64,000 nt of DNA, from positions 2,728,001 to 2,792,000 of the forward strand of contig NZ_CP104900.1 in the NCBI RefSeq assembly GCF_025449215.1, in the 5' to 3' direction. This DNA is from Shewanella seohaensis (GTDB lineage Bacteria; Pseudomonadota; Gammaproteobacteria; Enterobacterales; Shewanellaceae). The notes under the pieces are model-generated. The model made no database searches. It was given only the letters and a program-made list of their open reading frames with translations, and was not told where the DNA came from. Shown here one piece after another: positions 46,301 to 57,332 of the stretch (the stretch's first letter is position 1; the number at the start of each line of letters is the position of its first letter). The position numbers and the translations under genes are program-made.

Positions 46301-49300
46301 ATGGCTGATAAAACCTTAGAACTCGCCCTGCGGATCGTGGCCGAAGCCACGGGCAAGCAGCATATTGCCGCCTTGGTCGATGAGCTTAAGCGCATCGGTG
46401 CCGAGTCGGATGCGGCGAATCCTAAGACGCAAGCCTTAGCCGATGAAATTGATAGCGTTAGCGACGCCAGCCAAGCGGGCGCGAATCAAGTTGATGAACT
46501 CAAAAACAGCCTTGATCCCTTAAGCAACCAGCTAGACCAAGTGGCCCAAAGTGGTCGCAATACTAGCAACCAAGCAGAGCAGCTCACTAACGAGCTTAAG
46601 CCCTTAGCCACTGGGCTGGATGACGTAGGCGATAGCAGCCAATCGACTAGCCAAAAAGCCAATACCTTAGCTAATAAGCTCGATGAACTGGCAAACCAGC
46701 AAGACCTAATCAACACCTTTAAACGCTCCCGCAATGAGCTGGAACAGCAAGAGCTTGCGGTTACGGCAGCGGCGTTAGCACTGCAGGACTTAAAGCAACG
46801 TGCCAGCCAAACCGACACACCCTTTGTGCAGCTGGCTCGCTCCATCGATGTGGCCGAAAAAGAGCTGGAGCAAATGCAGCGCGAGTTAGCGCAGCAATCG
46901 GCCAGCCACACTAAGCTGCAAAATGCCCTGTCCAAATCGGGTATTGACTATAACAACCTCACCACCGCACAGCGCAAGTTAAGTAGCGAATTTGACGGTA
47001 CTGGCCGCAATGTCGATAAGTTTGCTAATCAGCTAGATAAAGGCAATGCCAGTGCCCGCGATCATGCTGCCAGCCTGCGTGGGGTGATCGGCCAAGTGAC
47101 CGCCTTGGCGGGCGCATACTTGGGCTTTGACCGCGTAGCCCAAGCCGTTAAAGACATCTTTGCCACAGGGGATCAATTTGAGCGCTTAGGCGTGCAGATG
47201 AACGCCGTGATGGGCAGCTTTGAATCTGGCCGCCAAGCCACCGCTTGGGTAAAGCAGTTCGCCATCGATGTGCCACTGCAACTCAATGAAGTTAACCAAG
47301 CGTTTGTAAAAGCCAAAGCCTTTGGCCTTGACCCAATGAACGGCACCATGAAGGCGATTGTGGATCAAGCCTTTAAACTCGGTGGCGGGTTTCAAGAAGT
47401 CGAGGGGATCACCTTGGCTTTGGGCCAAGCCTGGGCAAAACAGAAATTACAGGGTGAGGAGATCCTGCAACTGATTGAGCGCGGCGTTCCTGTGTGGGAC
47501 ATGCTGGCGAAAGTCACGGGCAAGAATAGCCTCGAACTAGAGAAGTTAAGCAGCCAAGGTAAGCTGGGGCGTGATGTTATCCAAGCCCTTATCGATGAGA
47601 TGGGCCGCGCAAGTAACGGCAGTGCCGCCGCGCAAATGGCTTTACTCAGTGGCCAAGTTTCCAACCTTAAAGATAATCTCACTAACTTTTACGACCTAGT
47701 GGCTCAGTCCGGCGCGCTTGATTGGCTTAAGGGGCAAATCAGCCAGCTAAACCAAGAGTTTGCTGCCATGGCAAGCGACGGCCGTTTACAGCAATGGGCG
47801 CAGCAAATCAGCGATACCATCGTCAGCATTGGCTCTGCGGTGCAAGATGGCGCGGCCATGCTGTACCACTACCGTGATGAAATCGGGTTTGTGGCTAAGG
47901 CATTTTTAGCCTTAAAGGTTGGTAGCTACTTTAGCGATGTGATCACGGGTGCTAATGCCGTCATTGGTGCAATGCGCCTGTATACCGGAGCCATTGCAGG
48001 CACAACCGCTGCCAGTGAAACCGCCACTCTAGCGGCTGGTAAATTAAAAGCCGCCTTAGCTACGGCTGCTAAGGCTGGTTTGTATCTAGCATTAATCAAC
48101 GAGTTGGTTGAATTGGCGCGGGTGTACCAAGAGCTACTGATCGCCGAAGAAGCATTAGCCAAATCCAAACGTACAGCAGCGGCCAGCACAAAGCAGTTGG
48201 CGTTTTCCTTAAGGATTTAAGCGAGCAAACGGGTGTTGCCTTTACCACTATGGCCGAGTTCAACAAGGCAGTGGATGACGGCAAGCTGATTTATGACGAT
48301 GCCAGCGGTAAATGGAAGAACGCCGCCAAAGCCATGGAGGAAGTCAAACAGGCTGCGGTTGAGGTAGTTGAACCGATTAAGCTGACGGTCGATGAAGCGC
48401 TGCGCCTGACCTTAACTTTAAGCGAACAGGTTAAAACCCTTGATGATGTTAAAGGCGGTATGGGCGGATTTATTCGCCAAATTGATGCGGCCTTAGAACC
48501 TTTAAAAGCAGCGGGAACAGAGTATGCGGGCCATGTAAAACTGCTCACCGAACTGCGGGCCAAATTCGAAGAGCAACAAAGCTACCTCGATGCCACGGCC
48601 AAAGGGACTGCAGCGTTAGAGCAAGCCTATAAAGACTTAGGCATCACCAGCAGCCAAGCCTTGATTGAGGCGACCAATAAGGCTGAGGCTGCTTTTAATC
48701 TTATCCGTAATAACCGCGAACCGCTTGAGCAGCAAAAGGATGCATTTTTAGCGTGGGCAAAAGCCGCGCTGACAGCTGCCGAAGCCACTGGTGCTGTAGT
48801 ACCAGAATCCCTAAAGGCGCAGGCGGCAACCCTTGGACTCTCTAAAGAGCTTAGCGACCTTACGGCTAAACAGTATGGCTATACGGCCAGCACTAAGGAA
48901 CTCTCACCCGAACAGGCGAAGTTAAGCCGTGCAGTGGCAGAAACCGAAGCCCGTTTAAAGCAATGTAACGACGTGCTTAAAAGCTCCACGGTATCAAGCA
49001 AGGATAAGTCCAAGGCTCAACAGGAACTGATTAGCCTGCAAGGTAAGCTGCGCGATCAAACAAAGCAGCTTAGCGAAGTACAAGCGCTTGAAGCCGCCAA
49101 CTACGAGCAGATCAAAAGCAAGTATGCCGCCGTCAGCGATGAAATGTTAAGGCTCGAAAAAGCCTATAAGGATGGCGGCATTACCGCTGAAGAGTACTTG
49201 CAGCAAAAAGAACGCTTGGTGCAAGTGCTCAACGTACTGCAACGTTTAATGGGCGGCTTAGGTGATGGTGAGCAAGAAACTGACGAACAAGTCAAAGAGA

Positions 49301-50226
49301 CTAACAAAACCTTAGCAGAACAGCGCCAAGAGCTTGAGCAATTAGAAGAAACCACAGGCCGCGCCACTGAGTATGTCAACCTGTTCGCGGGGGCTTATGC
49401 TCACCTCAATAAGCAATTCAACTTTAACGAAGATAGCACCGAAAAACTGAATGCTCGGCTCGATGAGCTGACCAAAAGCATTATGAACAATATGCGGGTA
49501 AACACGGGCTTTTGGGGTGTGCTGGCACAGCTCAGTAACCAAGCCTTTATCCGCGAAAAGCAGATCATTAATGAAACCTTGCTGACGCGTAAGTGGGCTG
49601 AAGAGCTTGAAAGCTCGACGATAACCCTTGGTCGGGTGAATCAAATCAGTCGCGAGTCCGGCTATTTAATCCGTGAATTAGGTGATGAAGAACTCAAGCC
49701 GCTGCAGGCCGCCATTGATGCGACCCGCAATCGGATTCTTGGCCTGCGTGACGATATCAACGCGACCTTGGGCAGTCTCAAAGATGAGATGGATCAGCTC
49801 AATAATAACCAAGCTGCTATTGAGAAACGCCGCTATGAGCAGCAACAGGCCGAACTCAAGGCGCAGCTCGATGCAGCCCGAACCGCCCAGGATAATGAGT
49901 CCATTGCCAGTGCCCAAGAAGCACTACAGCTCAGCCAGCAAATCTACGCCACCAAACTTAAACAAATTGAAGCCGATGCGGCAGAACGCAGCGCACGGGC
50001 TAAAGATAGCGTATCAAGCAGCGCCAGCACCGCGACGAATTCCACGCGCAGCAGTGCCAGCCAAGCGCCAGCGCCATCGGTCAACAATCCAAGCACGGGC
50101 GGCAGCGTGCAGGTGTATCGGCTAGAGCTAGTGATGCCCTCCGGTAATGTGCTGAAGGCTGATTTATTGGATGAGTTTAAGCAGATGTTTTTACGCGAGT
50201 TAGAGCAGATTAAGGCAACGTCATGA
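46301..50226 (+). CDS. Tail tape measure protein, one frameshift
   Basis: About 1308 residues after repair. Starts MADKTLELALRIVAEATG, then long coiled coils rich in Gln, Leu and Asn, a conserved tape-measure core (YLGFDRVAQAVKDIFATGDQ, FAIDVPLQLNEVNQAFVKAK, GEEILQLIERGVPVWDMLAK), hydrophobic segments and a coiled end. The frame breaks at the T run 48203-48206; one more T gives FFLKDLSEQTG and a single frame. The length sets tail length, so the tail is long (roughly 200 nm by 0.15 nm per residue). Confidence 0.88.
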
Positions 50227-50588
50227 TCACCCTAGACACCATTCAATTACCGCAATTTATTTGGCTTAACCGCATCGGTTATACGCCCTTTGTCTGCACG
50301 AGTGAATTTGCTCTCGATGGTTCGCAGCATATCGAAGTCGCGACTAAACAAGCTGGGCGATCCATTGTGTTATTCAGTGATGGCGAATCCATCAACCTAT
50401 TTGAAGCCCTTGAAACTCACGCCAGCACGAAAGGGGCGACCAGCTTCAATCTGGATATTAACGGCACGGTATTTAATGTGATTTGGGATTACCGCGAACA
50501 AGCGATTAGCGGTGTACCAGCTATTAACTACAGCGATAGCGCACCCGATGCTGTCGATGCCATCACCATTAAGTTAATCACTGTTTAA
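50223..50588 (+). CDS. Small tail protein
   Basis: 121 residues, beta-rich. It follows the tape measure with a 4-base overlap (ATGA), the usual place of distal tail or tail-completion proteins in siphoviruses. The family is not recognised. Confidence 0.6.
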   Translation: MITLDTIQLPQFIWLNRIGYTPFVCTSEFALDGSQHIEVATKQAGRSIVLFSDGESINLFEALETHASTKGATSFNLDINGTVFNVIWDYREQAISGVPAINYSDSAPDAVDAITIKLITV

Positions 50589-50600
50589 AGGCTATTTAAT

Positions 50601-53093
50601 ATGGCAACTTCCCCGACTCCAATTTCCCGCGACAGCTTAAAAATCTTCAAGCCTGAACTGTTAGGTTCGAGCAATGAGGCTGGCGGCCAGCGCACGAACA
50701 ACGCTGTGCAATCAGGGCAGATTAATGAAATGTTTGATGCTATCGCTGATATCGATCACGCCCAATCGAGTATCGAAATAGCTAAGGCTTACCCAACGCT
50801 TTACACCAACGACACGGGCAAGCTTAAGCAGGCCTATGTGTTTTTCAGTGAGCCACCAGTCGATGAGCTGGTAAACGTGTTTATGATTGAATCCCCCGCG
50901 CTTAATGATGCGTCCCGCATGACCGATATGAAAGAAATTATCGAATCATCGGTAACGGCAGGGGAATTAATTCGTGAAGGCGGCCCCGGGTTCCTTGTGA
51001 ATCAAAACTCGTTTTCCTCAGACTATTTGCAGTCTATGTATCGATTTAATGACCGCGATTATTGGAAAACCACCTATCTGCAGGTCGGCCAAGTGATCTG
51101 TATTACCGTGGAATATACTGGGGTAGAAAATGCCGACTGGCCACGTAAAACCCATTTTGCCAAAGTCACTAAGACCAGCATCGTTAATGGTTATGTTGGA
51201 ACGGTCAGCTTTGACCCGCCGATCCCGTTCGCCACGCCTTGGCCATCATTAAACATTAATGGCCAAACCAACTGCACTAAGTTGCGCTTATCGAATACCG
51301 CATCACCGCTTAAGTTTCACGGCGTTACCAAGTTAACGGCAGTAGCCAATGGTGTGAACTTAGCCGTGGGTACCACCCAGCTTTCATTGCTTCCCGCCAT
51401 TACCACCATATTGCCAAAACCAGGCAATACCATTGTCGGTGGCAGTGAGAACGGCGATGCCACGGTAAGCCAAGTGATCCGCAAAGTGATCAACCAACCC
51501 GCAGCAGAAGGTACCTATAGCTATACCTTCACTACGCCTGACTTACTGACCGATGATAATGGCGTGTTGGCGATTTCAACCGTCCCCACAGCTAACTTAG
51601 GTGGATACACAAGCTATATTCAGTCAGTGACCATTGGCACGGGTAATATCACCGTCACGTTAACCTCAAACGCGAGATTTAATATCCCGACTCTTAGCTT
51701 GTTTTATGTGTCATCGTATAAGTACAGCATTTATTCAAGCGCCAATGTGTTCCCTGCAAATAAGCAGCTTACCGTGGGCAGTATTAAGGGCCGAGTGGTG
51801 TTTGATGATGCCAACTATGCGCCGCAAGATATTTATGAGCAAGTGAGCGCTGATGGCAATAGCGGCAAGCTGTATGACGGCACAGAACACCTGGCGACAA
51901 TTGATTACTTAACAGGCGTGGTCACTCCACAAGTCGTAAGCCGTGGCAGCTTCACCTTAACCTATGCAGGTTTAGTTGAGTCGAGCGACGCAGCAGCGGC
52001 AGGGGATACAGTCGCCAAGTTTACCTTGGCGGTACCCAATCCCTTGCTCGAGAGCTTTTATGTGCAGGTTGAGCGCGTATCAGACCGAGCGCTGATTAGC
52101 GCCTCAGCAGATGCTCAAGGCGTGGTTACAGGGGCAGGGGTAGATGGCACAATTACTAATGGTATTGTCGAACTGACCTTTAGTGCTGCAGTGGATTTAA
52201 TCACCTTGCGCTATGACATTAGCGACCAAGTCCGGCAACTGCCACCGGCTGAGATTTACGGCCTTAATCCGCTGCGTATCCCTAACGATGGCATTGTTGA
52301 TATGTTTCGCCAGTGGGGCACGATAGCGCTATCACACTCACAAGTGCAGCAAGTCACAGGGAATATTGGTACCGTCTATAACATTCGTGAAAACGCCACC
52401 TTTAGCGATATTACCGATGCCAATGGCGCCAGCCTATGGACAAGCGACAACACCCACTACACCGTGAACAAAGCGGCATGCACAGTCACCATTAATAGCG
52501 ACTTTGCAGGATTCGCCGCGCCATTTCTATTAACCGATGTGATTAGCGAACTCGCGTTAGTGTCAAGTTTTACCCCAAACAGCATTGTGTTGGCCAAGGA
52601 GTTATCCCGCGAATATCCCGTAGGGACTACCGTGGCCAGTGTGCTGATTTTAGGGGATTTGCAGGCCCGTGTCGGCCAAGTACGCGATATGACCGCATGG
52701 GCCAATAATTGGGACGTTGACGGCGACCCCGCCACGGGTAATTACAACTCGGTTGATTATCCAATTGAAGTCAAAAACAACACCGCCGTAAATGAAGATT
52801 GGGCGTTTATTATGACCAGTCCAACCGCGTTCCGCTGTGTTGGTCGCCGCCTCGGCCAAATCGGTACTGGCGATACCCTTAATGATTTCGCCCCAATCAA
52901 CCCAGTGACAAACAGCCCGTACTTTATCCTCAGAAAAGGCGGGTGGGGTGGTGGCTGGCAACAGGGTGAAGTGCTGCGCTTCCCAACCTTTGCCGCCTCC
53001 AAACCCATTATGCTGCTGCGTAATGTGCAGGTTGGCCACAGTCAAATCACTACAGATAAAGCCGTGTTGTCCTTCTTTGGTAATGAATCTTAA
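50601..53093 (+). CDS. Large tail structural protein
   Basis: 830 residues, beta-rich, with many Thr/Val/Gly stretches. The C-terminal part has PYFILRKGGWGGGWQQGEVLRF. It probably belongs to the tail tip or fibre of the B3-like tail module. No enzymatic motif was seen. Confidence 0.65.
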   Translation: MATSPTPISRDSLKIFKPELLGSSNEAGGQRTNNAVQSGQINEMFDAIADIDHAQSSIEIAKAYPTLYTNDTGKLKQAYVFFSEPPVDELVNVFMIESPALNDASRMTDMKEIIESSVTAGELIREGGPGFLVNQNSFSSDYLQSMYRFNDRDYWKTTYLQVGQVICITVEYTGVENADWPRKTHFAKVTKTSIVNGYVGTVSFDPPIPFATPWPSLNINGQTNCTKLRLSNTASPLKFHGVTKLTAVANGVNLAVGTTQLSLLPAITTILPKPGNTIVGGSENGDATVSQVIRKVINQPAAEGTYSYTFTTPDLLTDDNGVLAISTVPTANLGGYTSYIQSVTIGTGNITVTLTSNARFNIPTLSLFYVSSYKYSIYSSANVFPANKQLTVGSIKGRVVFDDANYAPQDIYEQVSADGNSGKLYDGTEHLATIDYLTGVVTPQVVSRGSFTLTYAGLVESSDAAAAGDTVAKFTLAVPNPLLESFYVQVERVSDRALISASADAQGVVTGAGVDGTITNGIVELTFSAAVDLITLRYDISDQVRQLPPAEIYGLNPLRIPNDGIVDMFRQWGTIALSHSQVQQVTGNIGTVYNIRENATFSDITDANGASLWTSDNTHYTVNKAACTVTINSDFAGFAAPFLLTDVISELALVSSFTPNSIVLAKELSREYPVGTTVASVLILGDLQARVGQVRDMTAWANNWDVDGDPATGNYNSVDYPIEVKNNTAVNEDWAFIMTSPTAFRCVGRRLGQIGTGDTLNDFAPINPVTNSPYFILRKGGWGGGWQQGEVLRFPTFAASKPIMLLRNVQVGHSQITTDKAVLSFFGNES

Positions 53094-53105
53094 ATAGGAG
53101 TTGAT

Positions 53106-54058
53106 ATGGGATTACCAGTAACCGTTTATCGCAGCACTGACCAAGGTGCGCCTGTTGGCACCGCCGCCAACCCATTAGATTGGATCACTATTCTTAAAAA
53201 TGTTTGGTCGAGGGCTATGGTGATAAATCGCCGCTTGGTTGGACGTTAGAGTTTGAAAATGCGGCATCTTATGCAGCGGTATTTCGAAATAACCCTGTAG
53301 TGGGTTCTGGCGGGTATTTCCAGATTGCCAGTAGCAACGGCACCAATGGGACAAACGTTTCGATAGATCTATCTGTTGCAAAAGGCATGACTGATGTTGG
53401 CGTTTATATCGATAAAATTTTGCAACGCAGATTAGGTTTATATCAGGCGCGCACTAATGGGTGGGTGGTTTTTGGTACGAGTCGCGGGTTTTGGATGGTT
53501 CAAAATTCATCGGAATTAACATGGGCATCAAGTACGGGTTATAGCAGTGGGTGTTGGACAGTATTTGTGGGTGACATTGAAACATTTGATCCAAACGATA
53601 CCAGCCCTTTTACGCTAGTTCATGGTATAGCGGGCACCGCAGATTCTACAGCAGCAAGCTACAGCGACAATGTTGGTAGCTCTCCAAACCTTGTTGCTAT
53701 TTTATACCCATCAGCAAGTGGAACTGGTAGAACCGAATATAGGGTAGATACGAATCTTATTCCTTATACTGCCAGTGACCAAAATCCGGGCGGGATTTTT
53801 GCAACCAATCTCCCTATGGTATTTACACCAGCGGTATTGCGTAGAGGTGTTTCAACTGCCCCAGCTGGTAATATCCCTGTAAATGACAATCTGCCTTTTC
53901 TACGGGGAATCATACCTGCATTGGTTATTCCGTCGGTTCAAGGTGGGCGCACCTTAACTGGGTTCGAACATACTTTTGATGGTGTGTTATATCGTGTAGT
54001 ACAGGGGTACGCTACAACGATGTTTTGGTTAAAAATGGAAGGTGAATGGTATGCCTAA
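53106..54058 (+). CDS. Tail structural protein, one frameshift
   Basis: The ATG at 53106 has AGGAG upstream and leads into MGLPVTVYRSTDQGAPVGTA. The frame stops after about 47 codons and continues in the next frame. One extra T in TTT at 53203-53205 joins them (LKNVLVEGYGDKSPLGW) into 317 residues. The rest is beta-rich and contains GYFQIASSNGTNGTNVSID. It is probably a virion surface protein. Confidence 0.65.
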
Positions 54059-54359
54059 TGGTTTAAAAACGATAACACTTACAAGTGGTTTCCATACCAA
54101 TGCCTATCAAGCCATAGTATCAGTTGATGTTGACCCTGCCGCAAATAGAGTCATTATTTTCAACCGCGATACATTAGAGTATTACGCAAATAAAAGAACG
54201 GATACCCCAATCGTTAATCTGCGTGTGCCAAATGAGTTTGTCATTAATAACAAGCTGATAGTCGGCATATTAGACGAGGATGGTGTCTATGATTGTAAAA
54301 TGGTCGATGGTAAAAACGCCGAATTATTGAAGCCAATCATGCCAGTGATTCGATCATGA
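54051..54359 (+). CDS. Small tail-region protein
   Basis: 102 residues from the ATG at 54051; an in-frame GTG at 54042 is less likely. Beta-rich, no family recognised. It overlaps both neighbours by 4-8 bases, so it is one operon with them. Confidence 0.6.
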   Translation: MPNGLKTITLTSGFHTNAYQAIVSVDVDPAANRVIIFNRDTLEYYANKRTDTPIVNLRVPNEFVINNKLIVGILDEDGVYDCKMVDGKNAELLKPIMPVIRS

Positions 54360-56155
54360 CAACCCTTGTTCTCCGTTTTGATAAACCATGGATTGTCAGC
54401 ACTTCACCTCTTGTTCTTCGCTTTACTGATGACCCTATACCTGAAGTGCCAGAGGTACCCATTAGCGCGGGTACCATTGGCATGATGTGCGGCCTTGGTA
54501 TCGCCATAGGGCAGAGTGTCGCCCAGCAGCTAACCATAGCGAGTGCGACTGAAAGCTACGGCATAATGTTGGAGCTGCAGTGGCAAGTTAATTATGTGAA
54601 ACAACTGCTAACGGCCAAGTGGCAAGCTAAGGCATTAATGGGGATAACCGCCTCAGTAGTTTGGCGCTGGAATAACCTGGTGCCATGCAAAGCAGATCTG
54701 CTGTGGTTGGTACCCGATTCACATTCGGTGCAAGCTGCCAGCCTATGGTTATCGCCAGAGGCTGCGCAAACCATGGTTGAAATGCCATGGCGCCAACCTA
54801 AGGCCACTACGCAGATTATCGGACTGGGTTTACTGCAAGGTGATTTAGCCGCAACAGAGGTTAGGCTTGCTTATTCAGATATCCTAGGCTCAGGCGATAT
54901 GCAGGGCATCACATGGGGGCCACACGCTGCGCGTTGGGTATGTTCGAGCAAGTACAAACCATCCGTTGGCACGGTCACATTGCGCTTTAATGAGCTATTA
55001 TCCGACAACCATAGCCCGATAGTGTTGCGCTTTACTCCTTCACCCAATGTTTGTTACTGGGACGATGGCGGCGGCCTGATAGGCACGAATCCATCATTAC
55101 CCACTATTGATTTTAAGATCCCCATTGAACCGCAAATTAGAAGGAGTTATCTCATGCAGCCGCAAATTAGTTGTATTCGGGTAAGTGATGGTGCGGCGGT
55201 GGTGCTGAAATCGGTCTCTATCGCTAAGTCGCGTTCCCAATGGTCGAGCAATGGCACTGTGGTGTTTTCATCCCGCATCGATGCCGAGCGTGCGGCCAAT
55301 GAACTGCTAAAAATTAGCATTAACGGTTATGACTTTTATCTGCTGTGTGAGTCTCCAAGCGAGTCCAAAGGTTTTGGTAAGTCAAGCTTTAGTGCTACTT
55401 GCCGAGGTCGTTTAGCGGCGCTTGCTAGTCCATATAAGAAGGCGACCAACTATGTGAATATGGCCTCCCGCAGTTTTATCGGTTTGATGTCTGACATTGT
55501 GGCCAACACTGGCTGGTCGATTGCCAGCCAGATCTCAGATTTTACCATCCCCGCGAATGCTTTTAGTTATGCCGCGAAAACTCCCGCAGAAGCATTGAAC
55601 ATGATGGCGTCGGGGATTGGGGCCATGCTCGATGTGGATGATGAAACCCAAACGATTACCGTGATCCCTCAGTGGCCAGTGGTGCCTTGGAATACCGCAA
55701 CTGCGGTACCTGATGTGATTCTACACGATAGCGTGATCCTCGATTTTAGTGAGCAAGTGGATATTCGGCCCGATGCTAATGCGGTGTTTGTAAGGGGAGA
55801 ACAGCAGGGCGTTGCAGCAAAAGTGAAACGCTTCGGGACTGCTGGCGACAACTTTTGTGTTGATATAGTGGACAAGTTAATCACTGATAACCAAGCCGCC
55901 AGAATGCGAGGCACCACTGAGCTAGCCAATGCGGGTAATAAAGTGCAGACCTCAATACGTACCAAGGTGCTAGCGGATTTACCACCGATGCGACCAGGTA
56001 TGTTGATTGGGGTTCGTAAAGGTGCCGAGGTGTTTAAGTCGGTGTGTGAGGCGTGGAGTATTAGCGCTACGGTGAGTGAGTCCACTGGTCAAGTGACGGT
56101 CAATCAAACCGTGACTTTATTACGGAATAAGGACGCTAATGGAGTCGCAGCATGA
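54356..56155 (+). CDS. Tail protein, probably two genes artificially fused
   Basis: 599 residues as written. The first ~262 contain paired motifs LVLRFDKPW/LVLRFTDD and VTLRFNELL/IVLRFTP. The second part begins at an internal Met at 55154 with a perfect ribosome binding site, and contains a phage tail/baseplate-like domain (EVFKSVCEAWSISATVSES). One base inserted anywhere upstream in the first part would bring TAG at 55138-55140 into frame, directly before this binding site, and give 261 residues. Two separate genes are therefore more probable. Confidence 0.65.
   Translation: MTTLVLRFDKPWIVSTSPLVLRFTDDPIPEVPEVPISAGTIGMMCGLGIAIGQSVAQQLTIASATESYGIMLELQWQVNYVKQLLTAKWQAKALMGITASVVWRWNNLVPCKADLLWLVPDSHSVQAASLWLSPEAAQTMVEMPWRQPKATTQIIGLGLLQGDLAATEVRLAYSDILGSGDMQGITWGPHAARWVCSSKYKPSVGTVTLRFNELLSDNHSPIVLRFTPSPNVCYWDDGGGLIGTNPSLPTIDFKIPIEPQIRRSYLMQPQISCIRVSDGAAVVLKSVSIAKSRSQWSSNGTVVFSSRIDAERAANELLKISINGYDFYLLCESPSESKGFGKSSFSATCRGRLAALASPYKKATNYVNMASRSFIGLMSDIVANTGWSIASQISDFTIPANAFSYAAKTPAEALNMMASGIGAMLDVDDETQTITVIPQWPVVPWNTATAVPDVILHDSVILDFSEQVDIRPDANAVFVRGEQQGVAAKVKRFGTAGDNFCVDIVDKLITDNQAARMRGTTELANAGNKVQTSIRTKVLADLPPMRPGMLIGVRKGAEVFKSVCEAWSISATVSESTGQVTVNQTVTLLRNKDANGVAA
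55141..55153 (+). promoter_or_regulatory. Ribosome binding site inside the tail gene
   Basis: AAGGAG eight bases before an in-frame ATG at 55154. It also shows a short direct repeat (CCGCAAATTAG at 55130 and 55159). It marks the likely start of a separate tail gene ending at 56155. Confidence 0.6.
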
Positions 56156-56370
56156 ATATCTATCAACGCTTAGCGAACCTAAACCCTAAGCCGCAACGCA
56201 GCGTGGCGACTGTAGTTAACGTGGCTAATGGCAGTACGACAGTGCAGCACGCCGATGGCAGTTATCAAACAGTATTGGGTGACTCAGTGGCAAGCGGCAA
56301 AGTGTATATCGTAGATGGGCAGATCCAAGGCCAAGCCGCCGATCTGACTTATGTTGAAATAGAGATTTAA
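56152..56370 (+). CDS. Small tail protein
   Basis: 72 residues, beta-rich (VATVVNVANGSTTVQHADGS). It overlaps the preceding gene as ATGA and is the last gene of the late operon. It resembles small tail proteins at the end of B3-like tail modules. Confidence 0.6.
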   Translation: MNIYQRLANLNPKPQRSVATVVNVANGSTTVQHADGSYQTVLGDSVASGKVYIVDGQIQGQAADLTYVEIEI

Positions 56371-56376
56371 AGAGAG

Positions 56377-56508
56377 CGGTCTGGCAATGCTACCAACATT
56401 ACCAGACCGTCAACACACAGGATAAGACCCTGTGAGCCAACCAAGGCTCCCTCACCGCGTCGACACGGCGAACCGAGCCTAGCATAAAAATCCTAAAAAA
56501 GGAGGCTC
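56377..56508 (+). promoter_or_regulatory. Structured leader of the methyltransferase gene
   Basis: Five stems lie in a row: CGGTCTGG/CCAGACCG (56377-56409), CACAGG/CCTGTG (56416-56434), AGCC/GGCT (56435-56448), CCGCGT/ACACGG (56455-56468, one mismatch) and GAGCCT/AGGCTC (56475-56508). The last one includes part of the ribosome binding site (AAGGAGG) of the methyltransferase, so it could block translation. In Mu the mom modification gene, also at the right end, is controlled at this level by Com. Confidence 0.6.
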
Positions 56509-56510
56509 AC

Positions 56511-57272
56511 ATGCCAAAACCGATCATCCCTTGGATGGGGGGTAAGCGTAGATTAGTTAAAGAGATTTTACCGTTATTTCCTGAGCATCATACCTATGTG
56601 GAGCCATTCTGCGGTGGTGCTGCGATGTTCTTCAGCAAAGATGAAGCACGGGTGGAAGTGGTTAATGATATGAATGGCGATTTGGTGAATCTTTACCGTG
56701 TCATTAAACATCATTTAGAGGAGTTTATTAGGCACTTTAAATGGGCTTTAATCAGCCGTGAAGAATTCCTATGGCAGAAGAATACTAACCCTGAGACCTT
56801 AACCGATATTCAGCGAGCAAGCCGATTCTACTATCTGCAAAAGCTGGCGTTTGGTGGCAAGGTATCTAGTCAGAACTTTGGGAGTTCGGCATCACGCCCT
56901 GCTGGTTTGAACTTACTGCGTATTGAGGAGGATCTTAGCATTGCGCATCTTCGACTCGCGAGAACCTATATCGAGCGGTTGGATTGGGCGGAATGTGTAA
57001 GACGATACGATAAGCCTGAAACCTTGTTCTATCTAGACCCGCCTTACTGGAGTACTGCAGGATATGGCGTGGAGTTTGGACTAGAGCAATATGCCTTGAT
57101 GGCCGAGCTGGCGAAGACTATAAAAGGCAAGATGGTGATCAGCGTTAATGACATCCCCGAAATGCGTGAGGCGTTTGACGGCTTAGAAATGAAGACGTTA
57201 GGTATTCGTTATACAGTAGGAGGATCAGGACGCTCTAGCGAGCAGCAAGAGCTACTAATCTGGAATTGGTAG
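56511..57272 (+). CDS. DNA adenine methyltransferase (Dam-like)
   Basis: 253 residues of the D12-class N6-adenine methyltransferase family. Motif I is VEPFCGGAAMFF, preceded by PWMGGKRRL; motif IV is FYLDPPYWST. It probably modifies phage DNA against host restriction. It sits where Mu has mom. The ATG has a strong but partly paired AAGGAGG. The recognition sequence cannot be told; GATC-type is possible. Confidence 0.92.
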   Translation: MPKPIIPWMGGKRRLVKEILPLFPEHHTYVEPFCGGAAMFFSKDEARVEVVNDMNGDLVNLYRVIKHHLEEFIRHFKWALISREEFLWQKNTNPETLTDIQRASRFYYLQKLAFGGKVSSQNFGSSASRPAGLNLLRIEEDLSIAHLRLARTYIERLDWAECVRRYDKPETLFYLDPPYWSTAGYGVEFGLEQYALMAELAKTIKGKMVISVNDIPEMREAFDGLEMKTLGIRYTVGGSGRSSEQQELLIWNW

Positions 57273-57304
57273 GGGAATGTATTCAGCGTTTAATATGTCT
57301 CAAT

Positions 57305-57326
57305 AGCCCTCTTTTTAGAGGGCTTA
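57305..57326 (+). terminator. Terminator at the right end of the prophage
   Basis: AGCCCTC and GAGGGCT pair perfectly over 7 bp around TTTTTA. It lies about 33 bases after the methyltransferase stop. The T run is short, so moderate strength. Confidence 0.6.
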
Positions 57327-57332
57327 TATACA

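Noticed and set aside
45435..50226. Contractile (Mu-type) tail module
   Set aside because: No sheath or Mu-like baseplate genes were found. The tube gene is followed directly by the tape measure, as in long non-contractile tails.
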